Assembly: GCA_035507915.1 (NCBI GenBank)
Contig: DATJNS010000253.1
Coordinates: 1-8,775, forward strand
DNA from: JACQAI01 sp035507915
GTDB taxonomy: Bacteria; Pseudomonadota; Alphaproteobacteria; Elsterales; Elsteraceae
Direction: 5' to 3'
Length of the DNA stretch: 8,775 nucleotides
How positions within the stretch are numbered: position 1 is the stretch's first letter; each line of letters opens with the position of its first letter. This document shows, one piece after another, positions 1 to 6,272 of the stretch. Both the position numbers and the translations under genes were made by a program. Under the pieces are notes generated by a model. The model searched no databases. It was not told the origin of the DNA and saw only the letters and a list, made by a program, of their open reading frames with translations.

Positions 1-128
1 GCGCCGTCGGCATCAGCGGCGATGCGTCCGACAAGGACGAGTACGCCGCGATCACCGCGGTCAAGCGCGTCGGCCTGACGCCACATCCGGAGCAGCCGGC
101 CGAGAATTGGCGCGACGCCGCCCTGTGA
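1..128 (+). CDS. GlcG/HbpS (DUF336)-family heme-binding-like protein, 3' end only
   Basis: Only the last 41 codons are present; the reading frame begins at base 3 and ends with TGA at 126-128. The peptide opens with AVGISGDASDKDEYAAI and continues with a VGLTPHPEQPAENW stretch. The family's C-terminal hallmark is a glycine-rich GxxGVSG strand, then a (D/Q)DE motif at the start of the last helix, and both are visible here. Family members are small proteins of about 140-170 residues; HbpS binds heme and GlcG is encoded with glycolate oxidase genes, but most members have no proven role. The gene is convergent with the crotonase at 147-935, with 18 bases between the stops, so it is probably not part of that operon. 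The family call rests on a short tail and is moderate. Confidence 0.65.
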   Translation, partial: AVGISGDASDKDEYAAITAVKRVGLTPHPEQPAENWRDAAL

Positions 129-146
129 CGGGACGGCGCGCCACGA

Positions 147-935
147 TCACGCGCCCTTGAATTCGGGTTTGCGCTTGTCGCGCCAGGCCTGGTGGCTCTC
201 CTTGGCGTCGGCGGTCATCGACAGCAGCGCCTGGCGATAGAGGTCGAGATAGGCGGCGTCGGCGAGGCTCGGCATGTCCATGCCGCGGTTCAGCGACTCC
301 TTGGTGAGCCGGCTGGCGAGCGGCGGCAGACCGGCGAGGCGCTCGGCGATCGCGGTCGCCTGATCCATCAGCTCGGCGTGCGGCACCAGCCATTGGGCGA
401 GGCCGAGACGGTAGGCCTCGTCGGCCTTGAGCGGCCAGCCCATCGCCAGCTTCATGGCGTTGCCTTTGCCGATCCATTGCGCGACGCGCACCGCGCCGGC
501 GTGGTTCGGCATGATGCCGAGCGCCACCTGGGGCAGGCGCCACTCGGCGCGCTCGGACGCCACGATCATGTCGCAGCACAGGGTCGTGATCGCGCCGATG
601 CCGACCGCGTAGCCGTTGACCGCCGCGATCACCGGCTTCGGCAGGTCGATCAGCGCGTGGCCGGCGTAGCGCCGCCGCTTGGGCAGCTCGAGGATCGCCA
701 GCCCGGCCGACTCCTCGACGTGGGTGCGCGGGTCGCGAATGTTGGCGCCGGCCGAGAACGCGCCGCCGCGCTCGTCGCCGGTCAGCACCACGGCGTGCAC
801 GTCGTCGTCGAACGTGATCGTCTCGCAATGCGCCGGCAGCTCTTCGTTGTAGTCGTCGCCCCAGCAGTTGCGCGCGTCGGGCCGCGAGAAGGTCAGGTAG
901 CCGACATGGTTGCGTTTCTCGTACAGCACCGGCAT
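147..935 (-). CDS. Crotonase (enoyl-CoA hydratase/isomerase) superfamily protein with non-canonical active site
   Basis: This 262-residue protein has the full crotonase length and layout: an N-terminal TFSRPDARN segment (15-23), the first oxyanion-hole loop FSAGANIRD (60-68), the PKPVIAAVNGYAVGIGA strand and helix (99-115), and the C-terminal WRDKRKPEFKG tail. Hydratases use two glutamates (Glu144 and Glu164 in the rat mitochondrial enzyme). Aligned by motif, the first is Ile116 (GIGAIT instead of GGGCEL) and the second is Gln136 (LPQVALG instead of QPEILLG). The isomerase-type Glu is also absent, since that loop reads MPNHAG. Simple hydration is therefore unlikely; another crotonase reaction on an acyl-CoA, or a binding role, is possible. 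The start ATG is supported by GGGAGGG (943-949) seven bases upstream. It lies 15 bases after the stop of the oxidoreductase gene and is probably cotranscribed with it. Family call sure, reaction unknown. Confidence 0.9.
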   Translation of the reverse strand: MPVLYEKRNHVGYLTFSRPDARNCWGDDYNEELPAHCETITFDDDVHAVVLTGDERGGAFSAGANIRDPRTHVEESAGLAILELPKRRRYAGHALIDLPKPVIAAVNGYAVGIGAITTLCCDMIVASERAEWRLPQVALGIMPNHAGAVRVAQWIGKGNAMKLAMGWPLKADEAYRLGLAQWLVPHAELMDQATAIAERLAGLPPLASRLTKESLNRGMDMPSLADAAYLDLYRQALLSMTADAKESHQAWRDKRKPEFKGA

Positions 936-950
936 CGCATTTCCCTCCCG

Positions 951-1844
951 CTAGGCGTTTCGCTTGGGCGTGACCTCGACGTTGGCCATGCGCTCGAAGG
1001 TCAGGATCATATCGTTGACGTCGGCGGCGCCGCCATGCTCGTTGAGCGTGATCTGGTAGAGCTCGCGCACCAGGCCGGCGGCCGGCATCGGCGATCCGCT
1101 CGCGATGCCGATCTCGGTCGCGAGTCGCACGTCCTTCAGCATCAGCTCGAGCGAGAAGGTCGCGGCGCGGTTGGGGTCGAGCAGCTTGGGCAGCGACGTC
1201 TCGGTGATGTAGCTGCGCGCCGAGGCCTTGTGCAGCACCTCGACGCAGGTCTTGAGGTCGAGGCCGTTCTTCACTCCCATGGCGACCGCCTCGAAGGTCA
1301 GAACGCGCAAGCCGGCCGAGATCACGTTGTTGACCAGCTTCATGAGGTGGCCGCTGCCGACGCCGCCGATGTGGAACACGTTGGGGCTGATCTTGGTCAG
1401 GATCGGTTGCACGCGCTGGAACAGCTCGGGCGGCGCGCCGACCAGGATCGCGATCGTGCCGGCGTCGGCGCCGTGCGGCCCGCCGCTGACCGGCGCGTCG
1501 ATCAGGTCGATGCCGTGCTCCTTCAGGCGCGCGGCGATCTCCTTGGTGTCGTTCGGATTGGCGGTCGTCATGTCGACTAGCAGGCTGCCGCGCTTCAGGT
1601 GCCGGGCGAGCCCGTGCTCGCCGAACACGACGTCGCGCACCTCCTTCGAGGTCGGCAGGCAGGTCATCACGATGTCGCACTCGCGCGCCAGGCTCGACAG
1701 GTCCTGCGCCGGCAACGCGCCCGCGGCCGCGAAGCGCGCGACGGCTTCGGGGTTGAGGTCGTGCACGCGCAGCTTGGCGTGCGGCAGCAGCCGGCGCACC
1801 AGCGCGCCGCCCATCCGCCCGAGTCCGATGTATCCGAGATTCAT
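951..1844 (-). CDS. NAD(P)-dependent beta-hydroxyacid dehydrogenase (3-hydroxyisobutyrate dehydrogenase family)
   Basis: This 297-residue soluble enzyme should oxidise a beta-hydroxyacid or reduce the matching semialdehyde. Family members act on 3-hydroxyisobutyrate, tartronate semialdehyde or succinate semialdehyde. The N-terminal Rossmann domain starts with GYIGLGRMG (4-12); the HDLNPE turn after the second strand (28-33) puts an Asp where NAD-preferring members have one. The substrate-binding motif DAPVSGGPHGADAG is at 116-129, the catalytic lysine is Lys169 in GVGSGHLMKLVNN (161-173) with Asn173 nearby, and the C-terminal LKDVRLA motif is at 236-242. All key residues are intact. The frame is open to an ATG at 1871, but I chose the ATG at 1844 because GGAGGA lies seven bases before it and the family motif begins four residues later. 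It probably feeds on a product of the surrounding CoA-ester chemistry; the exact substrate cannot be read from sequence. Confidence 0.9.
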   Translation of the reverse strand: MNLGYIGLGRMGGALVRRLLPHAKLRVHDLNPEAVARFAAAGALPAQDLSSLARECDIVMTCLPTSKEVRDVVFGEHGLARHLKRGSLLVDMTTANPNDTKEIAARLKEHGIDLIDAPVSGGPHGADAGTIAILVGAPPELFQRVQPILTKISPNVFHIGGVGSGHLMKLVNNVISAGLRVLTFEAVAMGVKNGLDLKTCVEVLHKASARSYITETSLPKLLDPNRAATFSLELMLKDVRLATEIGIASGSPMPAAGLVRELYQITLNEHGGAADVNDMILTFERMANVEVTPKRNA

Positions 1845-1851
1845 GGACGCT

Positions 1852-1857
1852 TCCTCC
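1852..1857 (-). promoter_or_regulatory. Shine-Dalgarno site fixing the oxidoreductase start at 1844
   Basis: On the minus strand this reads GGAGGA, seven bases before the ATG at 1844. The in-frame ATG at 1871 has no comparable site and would add nine residues ahead of the Rossmann motif, so the inner start is preferred. Confidence 0.7.
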
Positions 1858-1896
1858 GTAGGGACCGCCAAAGAAACGTATCGATTATTGAACGCA

Positions 1897-1986
1897 CGTC
1901 ATTGCGAGCGCAGCGAAGCAATCCAGCAGGTCTGCTCGTTGCACCGTCCGCTGGATTGCTTCGTCGCTGCGCTCCTCGCAATGACG
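1897..1986. repeat. Dispersed imperfect palindromic repeat (CGTCATTGCGAGCG type)
   Basis: The left arm is 1897-1926 (begins CGTCATTGCGAGCG, ends GCAATCCAG). The right arm is 1951-1986 (begins CTGGATTGCTTC, ends GCAATGACG). The right arm is the reverse complement of the left except for two extra triplets, GTC at 1963-1965 and CTC at 1974-1976, which would bulge out of a 30-bp hairpin. The stem gains one more pair at 1927/1950, with a loop of about 22 bases. I recognise the arms as a repeat scattered through intergenic DNA of many Alphaproteobacteria, where its false translations give peptides such as RHCERSEAIQ. It is noticeably less GC-rich than the genes around it. It lies between two minus-strand genes, so in a read-through transcript it would fold as a strong hairpin and could act in termination, RNA stability or operon splitting. 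It has no T-run, so it is not a classic intrinsic terminator. Confidence 0.85.
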
Positions 1987-2016
1987 CGATCTTTCTGTGC
2001 CTCGTGATGAGGAACA

Positions 2017-2826
2017 TCACCCGCCGTGGCGCGCGATGAAGTCGACGGTGGCTTGCGACGCGCGGTCGGCGTGGCTGGCGGCGACGTGATAGGAGTTGCC
2101 GGGCAGCACGACGAGCTCGGAGCGCGGGATCTGCCGCTGCCAGGCGCGCGTGTCGTCCACCGTGCCGAGCCCGCTCTCTTCGGTCGTGATCACCAGGGTC
2201 GGGCAGGCGATCTTGGGCAAGTCGGCGCGGATGTCGGCGATCGCGATGGTCGGCATGAAGCCGATCTGGGTCGACACCGCGGTGCGCGCCATGAACTTGC
2301 ACCACCACTCGAAGCCATCCGGTGGAAAGCCGCCACCCAACCGGCCCGCCATGTTCTGGCGCGCCCAGTATTCGACGCCGTGCTGCTCGAAGTCGCGGAT
2401 CAGTCCGGGCACCTTCTCGGCCTGGCCGACGCGGAACGGCGCCGGGGTGCCGACCACGGTCAGGGTGACGATGCGCGTCGGCCGACGTGCCGCGAAGGCG
2501 CGCGCGATCGTGCCGCCGATCTTGGCGCCGACCAGGTGGAAACGCGCGACGCCCAGGTGGTCCATCAGCGCGCAGAAGTCGTCGATCAGGCGATCGAGGG
2601 TCCATGGGAAATCGCGCGGCATCGGGGTCGACTCGCCGAAGCCGCGCATGTCGGGCCGCACGACGCGGTAGCGGCGCGCCAGGGTCGGAACCCAGCCGTA
2701 CCAGGCAAGTCCGCTCTCGGCGTTGCCGTGCAGCATCAGGACGGTCTCGGGCGTGCGCCATGGATCGGTGAAATCATCGACCCGGTAGGCCATCTCGAGA
2801 TCGGGCGTGGGGCGGAACGTCGGCAT
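2017..2826 (-). CDS. Alpha/beta-hydrolase-fold protein with Lys at the nucleophile position
   Basis: This 269-residue protein has the alpha/beta-hydrolase layout: the oxyanion-side LMLHGNAESG loop (30-39), RPDMRGFGES (58-66) before helix B, the nucleophile-elbow strand FHLVGAKIGGT (96-106), a cap region rich in Trp and Gly (about 150-190), the strand CPTLVITTEESG (208-219), and LPGNSYH with the expected catalytic His247. In active serine hydrolases the elbow is G-x-S-x-G. Here it is G100-A-K102-I-G104, with Lys102 encoded by a clear AAG (complement of 2521-2523). The acid position around 217-218 also looks like Glu-Ser rather than Asp. A normal acyl-enzyme mechanism therefore seems impossible; it could be a lyase-like, non-covalent or binding member of the fold. 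The ATG at 2826 is six bases after GGGAGG. It sits 23 bases after the crotonase stop, in the same operon. No signal peptide is visible. Confidence 0.88.
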   Translation of the reverse strand: MPTFRPTPDLEMAYRVDDFTDPWRTPETVLMLHGNAESGLAWYGWVPTLARRYRVVRPDMRGFGESTPMPRDFPWTLDRLIDDFCALMDHLGVARFHLVGAKIGGTIARAFAARRPTRIVTLTVVGTPAPFRVGQAEKVPGLIRDFEQHGVEYWARQNMAGRLGGGFPPDGFEWWCKFMARTAVSTQIGFMPTIAIADIRADLPKIACPTLVITTEESGLGTVDDTRAWQRQIPRSELVVLPGNSYHVAASHADRASQATVDFIARHGG

Positions 2827-2832
2827 CGTCAT

Positions 2833-2838
2833 CCTCCC
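2833..2838 (-). promoter_or_regulatory. Shine-Dalgarno site choosing between two close ATGs of the hydrolase gene
   Basis: The minus strand reads GGGAGG followed by ATGACGATG. The first ATG (2832) directly abuts the GGGAGG, which is too close for initiation. The second (2826) is six bases away, so it is taken as the start. Confidence 0.65.
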
Positions 2839-2849
2839 GTCTGGATGAT

Positions 2850-3629
2850 TCAGCGCCCGCGGAACGTCGGGCGGCGCTTCTCGAGGAAGGCCGAGATGCC
2901 TTCGTTCTTGTCCTCGGTGCCGTAGATCGCAGTGACCAGCATGGTCTCGAACTGGATCGCCGAGGCGAGATCCATCTGGGTGCCGCGATAGACCGCTTGC
3001 TTGACCAGGGCGAGGCTGAGCGGCCCACGCTCCTTGTAGACGTGCGCGAGCGTCTTGGCGCGCGCGAGCGCCTCGCCCTTGGGTGCCAGCTGGTTGATCA
3101 GGCCGATGCGCAGCGCCGCGTCGGCGTCGATCGGATCGGCCGAGAACAGAAGCTCGAGCGCCTTCGGGATGCCGATCAGGCGCGGCAGACGCTGGGTGCC
3201 GCCGGCGCCGGCGACCGTGCCGATCTTGGCGCTCGTGATCGCGAAGCTGGATCCTGCGCCGGCGATCCGGAGGTCGCACGCCAGCGCGAGCTCGAGCCCG
3301 CCGGTGATGCAGAAACCTTCGATCGCCGCGATCACCGGCTTGGCGAGGCCCTCGAGCGTCGCGGTCAAGCGATGCCACTCGCCAAAATAGGCGATCGCCT
3401 GCGGCGAGCTCTTGACCGCCAGCGCCTCGTTGAGGTCGGCGCCGGCCGAGAAGAACGCCGGGCCGCCGGTGATGATCACGGCGGCCGTGCTCGCGTCGTC
3501 CTCGGCCGCCTTGGCCGCCGCCGCGATCGCGCGCATCATCTCGACGCTGACGGCGTTGCGCTTGTCGGGCCGATTCAGCGTGATGACGCAGGCGGCGTCG
3601 TCGTGTGCGATCTCGACGGTCGATGACAT
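2850..3629 (-). CDS. Enoyl-CoA hydratase/isomerase family protein (one-glutamate crotonase)
   Basis: This 259-residue crotonase has the ITLNRPDKRNAVS segment (16-28), the oxyanion loop FFSAGADLNE (59-68), the GFCITGGLELALACD motif (105-119), GTVAGAGGTQRLPRLIG (137-153) and the EKRRPTFRGR tail. The GGLE motif supplies Glu113, equivalent to Glu144 of rat hydratase. The second glutamate (Glu164 in rat, in a QPEILLG context) is replaced by Ser133 in ITSAKIG. One-glutamate crotonases often do isomerisation, dehydration or other chemistry, so hydration is possible but not assured. It is the first gene of the minus group, with GAGAGG (3635-3640) five bases before the ATG, and it faces the acyl-CoA dehydrogenase across the divergent spacer. 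That position makes it the best candidate for acting on the dehydrogenase product. It resembles BadK in length and general sequence but lacks BadK's second glutamate. Confidence 0.92.
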   Translation of the reverse strand: MSSTVEIAHDDAACVITLNRPDKRNAVSVEMMRAIAAAAKAAEDDASTAAVIITGGPAFFSAGADLNEALAVKSSPQAIAYFGEWHRLTATLEGLAKPVIAAIEGFCITGGLELALACDLRIAGAGSSFAITSAKIGTVAGAGGTQRLPRLIGIPKALELLFSADPIDADAALRIGLINQLAPKGEALARAKTLAHVYKERGPLSLALVKQAVYRGTQMDLASAIQFETMLVTAIYGTEDKNEGISAFLEKRRPTFRGR

Positions 3630-3709
3630 GGCGGCCTCTCGGGTTGCAGGTCGAGGCTAGCGCCGTTTGGCGGCCGCCGGAAGGTTTCCCATCGGCGGCC
3701 GAGTCCGCT

Positions 3710-3737
3710 TTGACAGGCGGGAACGTTGCCATAGAGT
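3710..3737 (+). promoter_or_regulatory. Probable sigma70-type promoter of the plus operon
   Basis: A perfect TTGACA (3710-3715) is followed after 16 bases by TAGAGT (3732-3737), which matches TATAAT at four of six positions. Transcription would be expected to start at about 3744-3745, right at the ATG of the acyl-CoA dehydrogenase gene. The spacer between the boxes contains the small palindrome AACGTT (3722-3727), and a GGCGGCCG direct repeat (3669-3676 and 3694-3701) lies upstream; either could be a regulator site but neither is strong. I saw no convincing promoter for the divergent crotonase gene in the same spacer. Confidence 0.55.
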
Positions 3738-3744
3738 GCTCGCG

Positions 3745-4911
3745 ATGATGGCCGTCACGCCAGAGCAGGAGGCGATGCGCGATGCGATCCGACGGCTGGT
3801 CGCGCGCACCATCCAGCCGCTGCTCGATCGCCACGACCGCAACCGCCCGCTGCCCAAGCCGGCCTTCCTCGAGATCTTCGCGGCATTCGCCGAGCTTGGG
3901 CTGACGGCGGTGCGCCTGCCCGAGAGCGCGGGCGGACCCGGCATCTCGATGCTCGACTACGGCATCATGTTCGAGCAGATCCCGCCGGCCGCCGCGGTGG
4001 CGCTGCTCGCCCAGGAGGTGACGGTCGCGCGGATCTACGACGAGGCCGACGACGACCAGCGCGCGCGCCTGCTGCCCGGGCTGATCGCCGGCCGGCAGAT
4101 CGGCTGCACGGGCTCGACCGAGCCCGACGCCGGCTCCGATCCGCGGGGCATCAAGACGCGGCTGACGCGCCGCGGCAACGCGCTGGTGCTCGACGGCCGC
4201 AAGATGTGGATCTCGAACGTGTCGGCGTGCGACGTCATGCTGGTGACCTGCCTCGACCATCGCGACGGGCCGGGGACGAACAAGGTCGTCAAGGTGGTGG
4301 TCGAGCGCGCGCGGTCGCCCTTCGAGGCGCACGACATCGACACCATCGGCATGCGCCAGGGCATGCTGGGCGAGAGCGTGTTCGAGGGTTGCCCGATCCC
4401 GCCCGAGAACGTCATCGAGTCGGCGCGCGGCGGCACCGCGGTCCTGAAGTCGAGCTGGGCGATCAACCGGCCGCTGTTCGGCCTGATGGCGGCGCAGCTC
4501 GCCCAGCGCGCCTACGACATCGCGCTCGACTACGCCAAGGTGCGCAAGCAGTTCGGCAAGCCGATCGCCGCGCATCAGCTGGTGCAGAAGAACCTGTCCG
4601 ACATCGTCACGGCGATCACCGCGAGCCGGCTGATGTGCCACCACGCACTGGCGTTGATCGATCGCGGCGAGCCGGCCGACGGTGCCGCCGCGATGGCCAA
4701 GCGGTTCGCCCAGAACCAGTGCCGCGAGGCCGTGTTTCAGGCCATGAACGTGCTGGGCGCCATGGGGCTGTCGACCGAGGCGCGTGTCGAGGAGCTCTAT
4801 CGCGACGTACGCATGATCCCGATCCCCGACGGCACCAACGAGATTCTCGCGCTGATCCACGGCCGCGAGCTGACCGGCCTCGAGGCGTTCCGCGGCACCG
4901 TGAAGGCGTAA
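3745..4911 (+). CDS. Acyl-CoA dehydrogenase (FAD-dependent)
   Basis: This 388-residue flavoenzyme should introduce an alpha,beta double bond into an acyl-CoA and pass electrons to electron-transfer flavoprotein. The N-terminal helical domain (about 1-115) is followed by the flavin-binding motif CTGSTEPDAGSDP (121-133) and GRKMWISN (151-158) in the beta domain. The C-terminal helical domain carries RKQFGKPIAAHQLVQ (267-281) and LGAMGLSTE (337-345). The active-site base is usually Glu in a YEGT motif after the YRD segment; here it is IPDGTNEI, so Asp362 stands in that place. The frame is open upstream to an ATG at 3667, but ATG 3745 (or 3748) is chosen because it gives the family's normal length and lies just after a good promoter; it has no clear Shine-Dalgarno site. 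First gene of a four-gene operon. By context it resembles the dehydrogenase step of alicyclic acid degradation, but the substrate is inferred. Confidence 0.92.
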   Translation: MMAVTPEQEAMRDAIRRLVARTIQPLLDRHDRNRPLPKPAFLEIFAAFAELGLTAVRLPESAGGPGISMLDYGIMFEQIPPAAAVALLAQEVTVARIYDEADDDQRARLLPGLIAGRQIGCTGSTEPDAGSDPRGIKTRLTRRGNALVLDGRKMWISNVSACDVMLVTCLDHRDGPGTNKVVKVVVERARSPFEAHDIDTIGMRQGMLGESVFEGCPIPPENVIESARGGTAVLKSSWAINRPLFGLMAAQLAQRAYDIALDYAKVRKQFGKPIAAHQLVQKNLSDIVTAITASRLMCHHALALIDRGEPADGAAAMAKRFAQNQCREAVFQAMNVLGAMGLSTEARVEELYRDVRMIPIPDGTNEILALIHGRELTGLEAFRGTVKA

Positions 4912-4922
4912 CGGAGGGCGAC

Positions 4923-6269
4923 ATGGCAGACGGCATCGCATCCGCATTCGCGCGTTACGTCGCCGACGTCGGCACGCGCGCGCTGCCGCCCGAGGTGATC
5001 GACGCGGCGCGGCTGTGCCTGGCCGACTGGGTCGCGGTGGCGCTCGGCGCCGCCGAGGAGGACGCCGGGCGGCTGGTGCGCGCGACTGTCGGTGGCTGGC
5101 GCAGCGAGGGCAGCTCGACGGTGCTGCTCGACGGCAAGGCGGCCGCGCCGTTCGCCGCGCTCGCCAACGGCACGCTCGCCCACTGTCTGGATTTCGACGA
5201 CACCTATGTCGATGCGGTCACCCACACGAGCGCGCCCGTGTGGGCGGCGACCTTGGCGCTCGGCGAGGCGCGCGGCGCCGACGCGGCCGCCATGCTGGCG
5301 GCGTTCGTTACCGGGTTCGAGGTCGCGGCGCGTGCCGGCCACAAGCTCGGCGAGGCGGTGACCGCGCGCGGGTGGCACGGCACCGGCGTGTTCGGCCGGC
5401 TCGGCGCGGCGGCCGCGAGCGCCGCGCTGCTCGGCCTCGACGAAGCGCGCGCGCAGCACGCGCTGGCGCTTGCGGCGACCCAGACGAGCGGCCTGACCGG
5501 ATCGTTCGGCACGATGGCGAAGCCGTTCCACGCCGGCAAGGCGGCGATGGACGGCGTGCTGGCGGCCGAGCTCGCCGCCACGGGCTTCGTCGGCGCACCC
5601 GCGCTGCTCGATCCCGGCGGGCTTGACCGCGCGTTGATCCAGGACGGCAGCCGTGCGATCGCACGGCCGGATTTCTCGGATTGGAAGATCTTGCGCAACA
5701 GCTTCAAGCTCTACGCCGCGTGCCATCTGACGCACGCCTCGATCGACGCGGCGCGCGCGCTGGTCGCGTCCCAGCTCGATCTCGACGCCGTGCGCGACGT
5801 GCGCGCACGGGTCGGCGCGTTGGCCGAGCAGATCACCGGGCGCACGGTCGGCGCGCCCGACAGCCCGCTCGCCGGCAAGTTCGATCTGAAATATTGCGTC
5901 GCGCTGGCGCTGCACGGCCGTGCGGTGTCGGCCGACGACTTCCGCGAGCCGTGGCGTCTCGAGCCCGCGATCGCGGAGACCGCCGCCAAGATCCGCGTCG
6001 AGGCCGACCCGGCGATGGGTTTCGCGTCGGCGCGCCTCGACATCGCGGTCGCCGATCGCGCGCCGCTCGCCCACGACATTCCGGTCGGGCGCGGCCATCC
6101 CGGCAACCCGATGAGCTGGGACGATTTGTGGCGCAAGTTCACCGGCCTGGTCGAGCCGCGGCTCGGCCATCGCACGGCCGAGACCTTCGCGTTGCTGCGC
6201 GGCTTCGGCGCGCCTGAGAGCCTCGGCAAGCTGCAAGCCGTCTTGGGCGGCCTCGAGACGGTGCATTGA
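4923..6269 (+). CDS. MmgE/PrpD family protein (2-methylcitrate dehydratase / cis-aconitate decarboxylase fold)
   Basis: This 448-residue protein has the normal family length. Known members dehydrate 2-methylcitrate (PrpD) or decarboxylate cis-aconitate (CAD/IRG1); many others are uncharacterised. Visible hallmarks are LDFDDTYVDAVTHTSAPV (89-106) with His101, GWHGTGVFGRLGAAAA (150-165) with His152, GTMAKPFHAGKAAMDG (196-211) with His203 and Lys206, and FKLYAACHLTHASIDA (261-276) with His268 and His271. KFDLKYCVALAL (319-330) lies near the start of the small domain. These conserved charged residues are present, so the enzyme looks active. GGAGGG (4913-4918) is four bases before the ATG and the dehydrogenase stop is 11 bases upstream; the gene is followed after three bases by the SDR. 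No methylcitrate synthase or methylisocitrate lyase is nearby, so propionate metabolism is unlikely. A dehydration or decarboxylation within the ring-degradation route is a guess from context. Confidence 0.92.
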   Translation: MADGIASAFARYVADVGTRALPPEVIDAARLCLADWVAVALGAAEEDAGRLVRATVGGWRSEGSSTVLLDGKAAAPFAALANGTLAHCLDFDDTYVDAVTHTSAPVWAATLALGEARGADAAAMLAAFVTGFEVAARAGHKLGEAVTARGWHGTGVFGRLGAAAASAALLGLDEARAQHALALAATQTSGLTGSFGTMAKPFHAGKAAMDGVLAAELAATGFVGAPALLDPGGLDRALIQDGSRAIARPDFSDWKILRNSFKLYAACHLTHASIDAARALVASQLDLDAVRDVRARVGALAEQITGRTVGAPDSPLAGKFDLKYCVALALHGRAVSADDFREPWRLEPAIAETAAKIRVEADPAMGFASARLDIAVADRAPLAHDIPVGRGHPGNPMSWDDLWRKFTGLVEPRLGHRTAETFALLRGFGAPESLGKLQAVLGGLETVH

Positions 6270-6272
6270 GCG

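Noticed and set aside
135..155. GGCGCG/CGCGCC hairpin in the convergent gap as a terminator
   Set aside because: The stem is six pairs with a nine-base loop, overlaps the crotonase stop codon and has no T-run; such stems are common by chance at this GC content.
192..1580. Long plus-strand open frame of over 460 codons
   Set aside because: It is antisense to the crotonase and oxidoreductase genes and has no recognisable domain; a high-GC shadow.
61..1680. Long open frame on the minus strand of over 500 codons
   Set aside because: It is Arg- and Ala-rich low-complexity translation overlapping two well-supported genes in another frame; a typical by-product of high GC.
1891..2007. Peptides such as RHCERSEAIQ and DCFVAALLAMT read from the spacer
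   Set aside because: They are translations of the palindromic repeat, a known source of false gene calls, not a protein.
2017..4947. A 976-codon minus-strand frame that could be read as a large fusion protein
   Set aside because: Only the last 269 codons (the hydrolase, from 2826) are recognisable; the rest is antisense to the acyl-CoA dehydrogenase or out of frame with the crotonase.
4206..6269. A 687-codon plus-strand frame suggesting an N-terminal extension of the MmgE/PrpD protein
   Set aside because: The part before 4923 is out of frame over the acyl-CoA dehydrogenase, and a good Shine-Dalgarno site marks the ATG at 4923.
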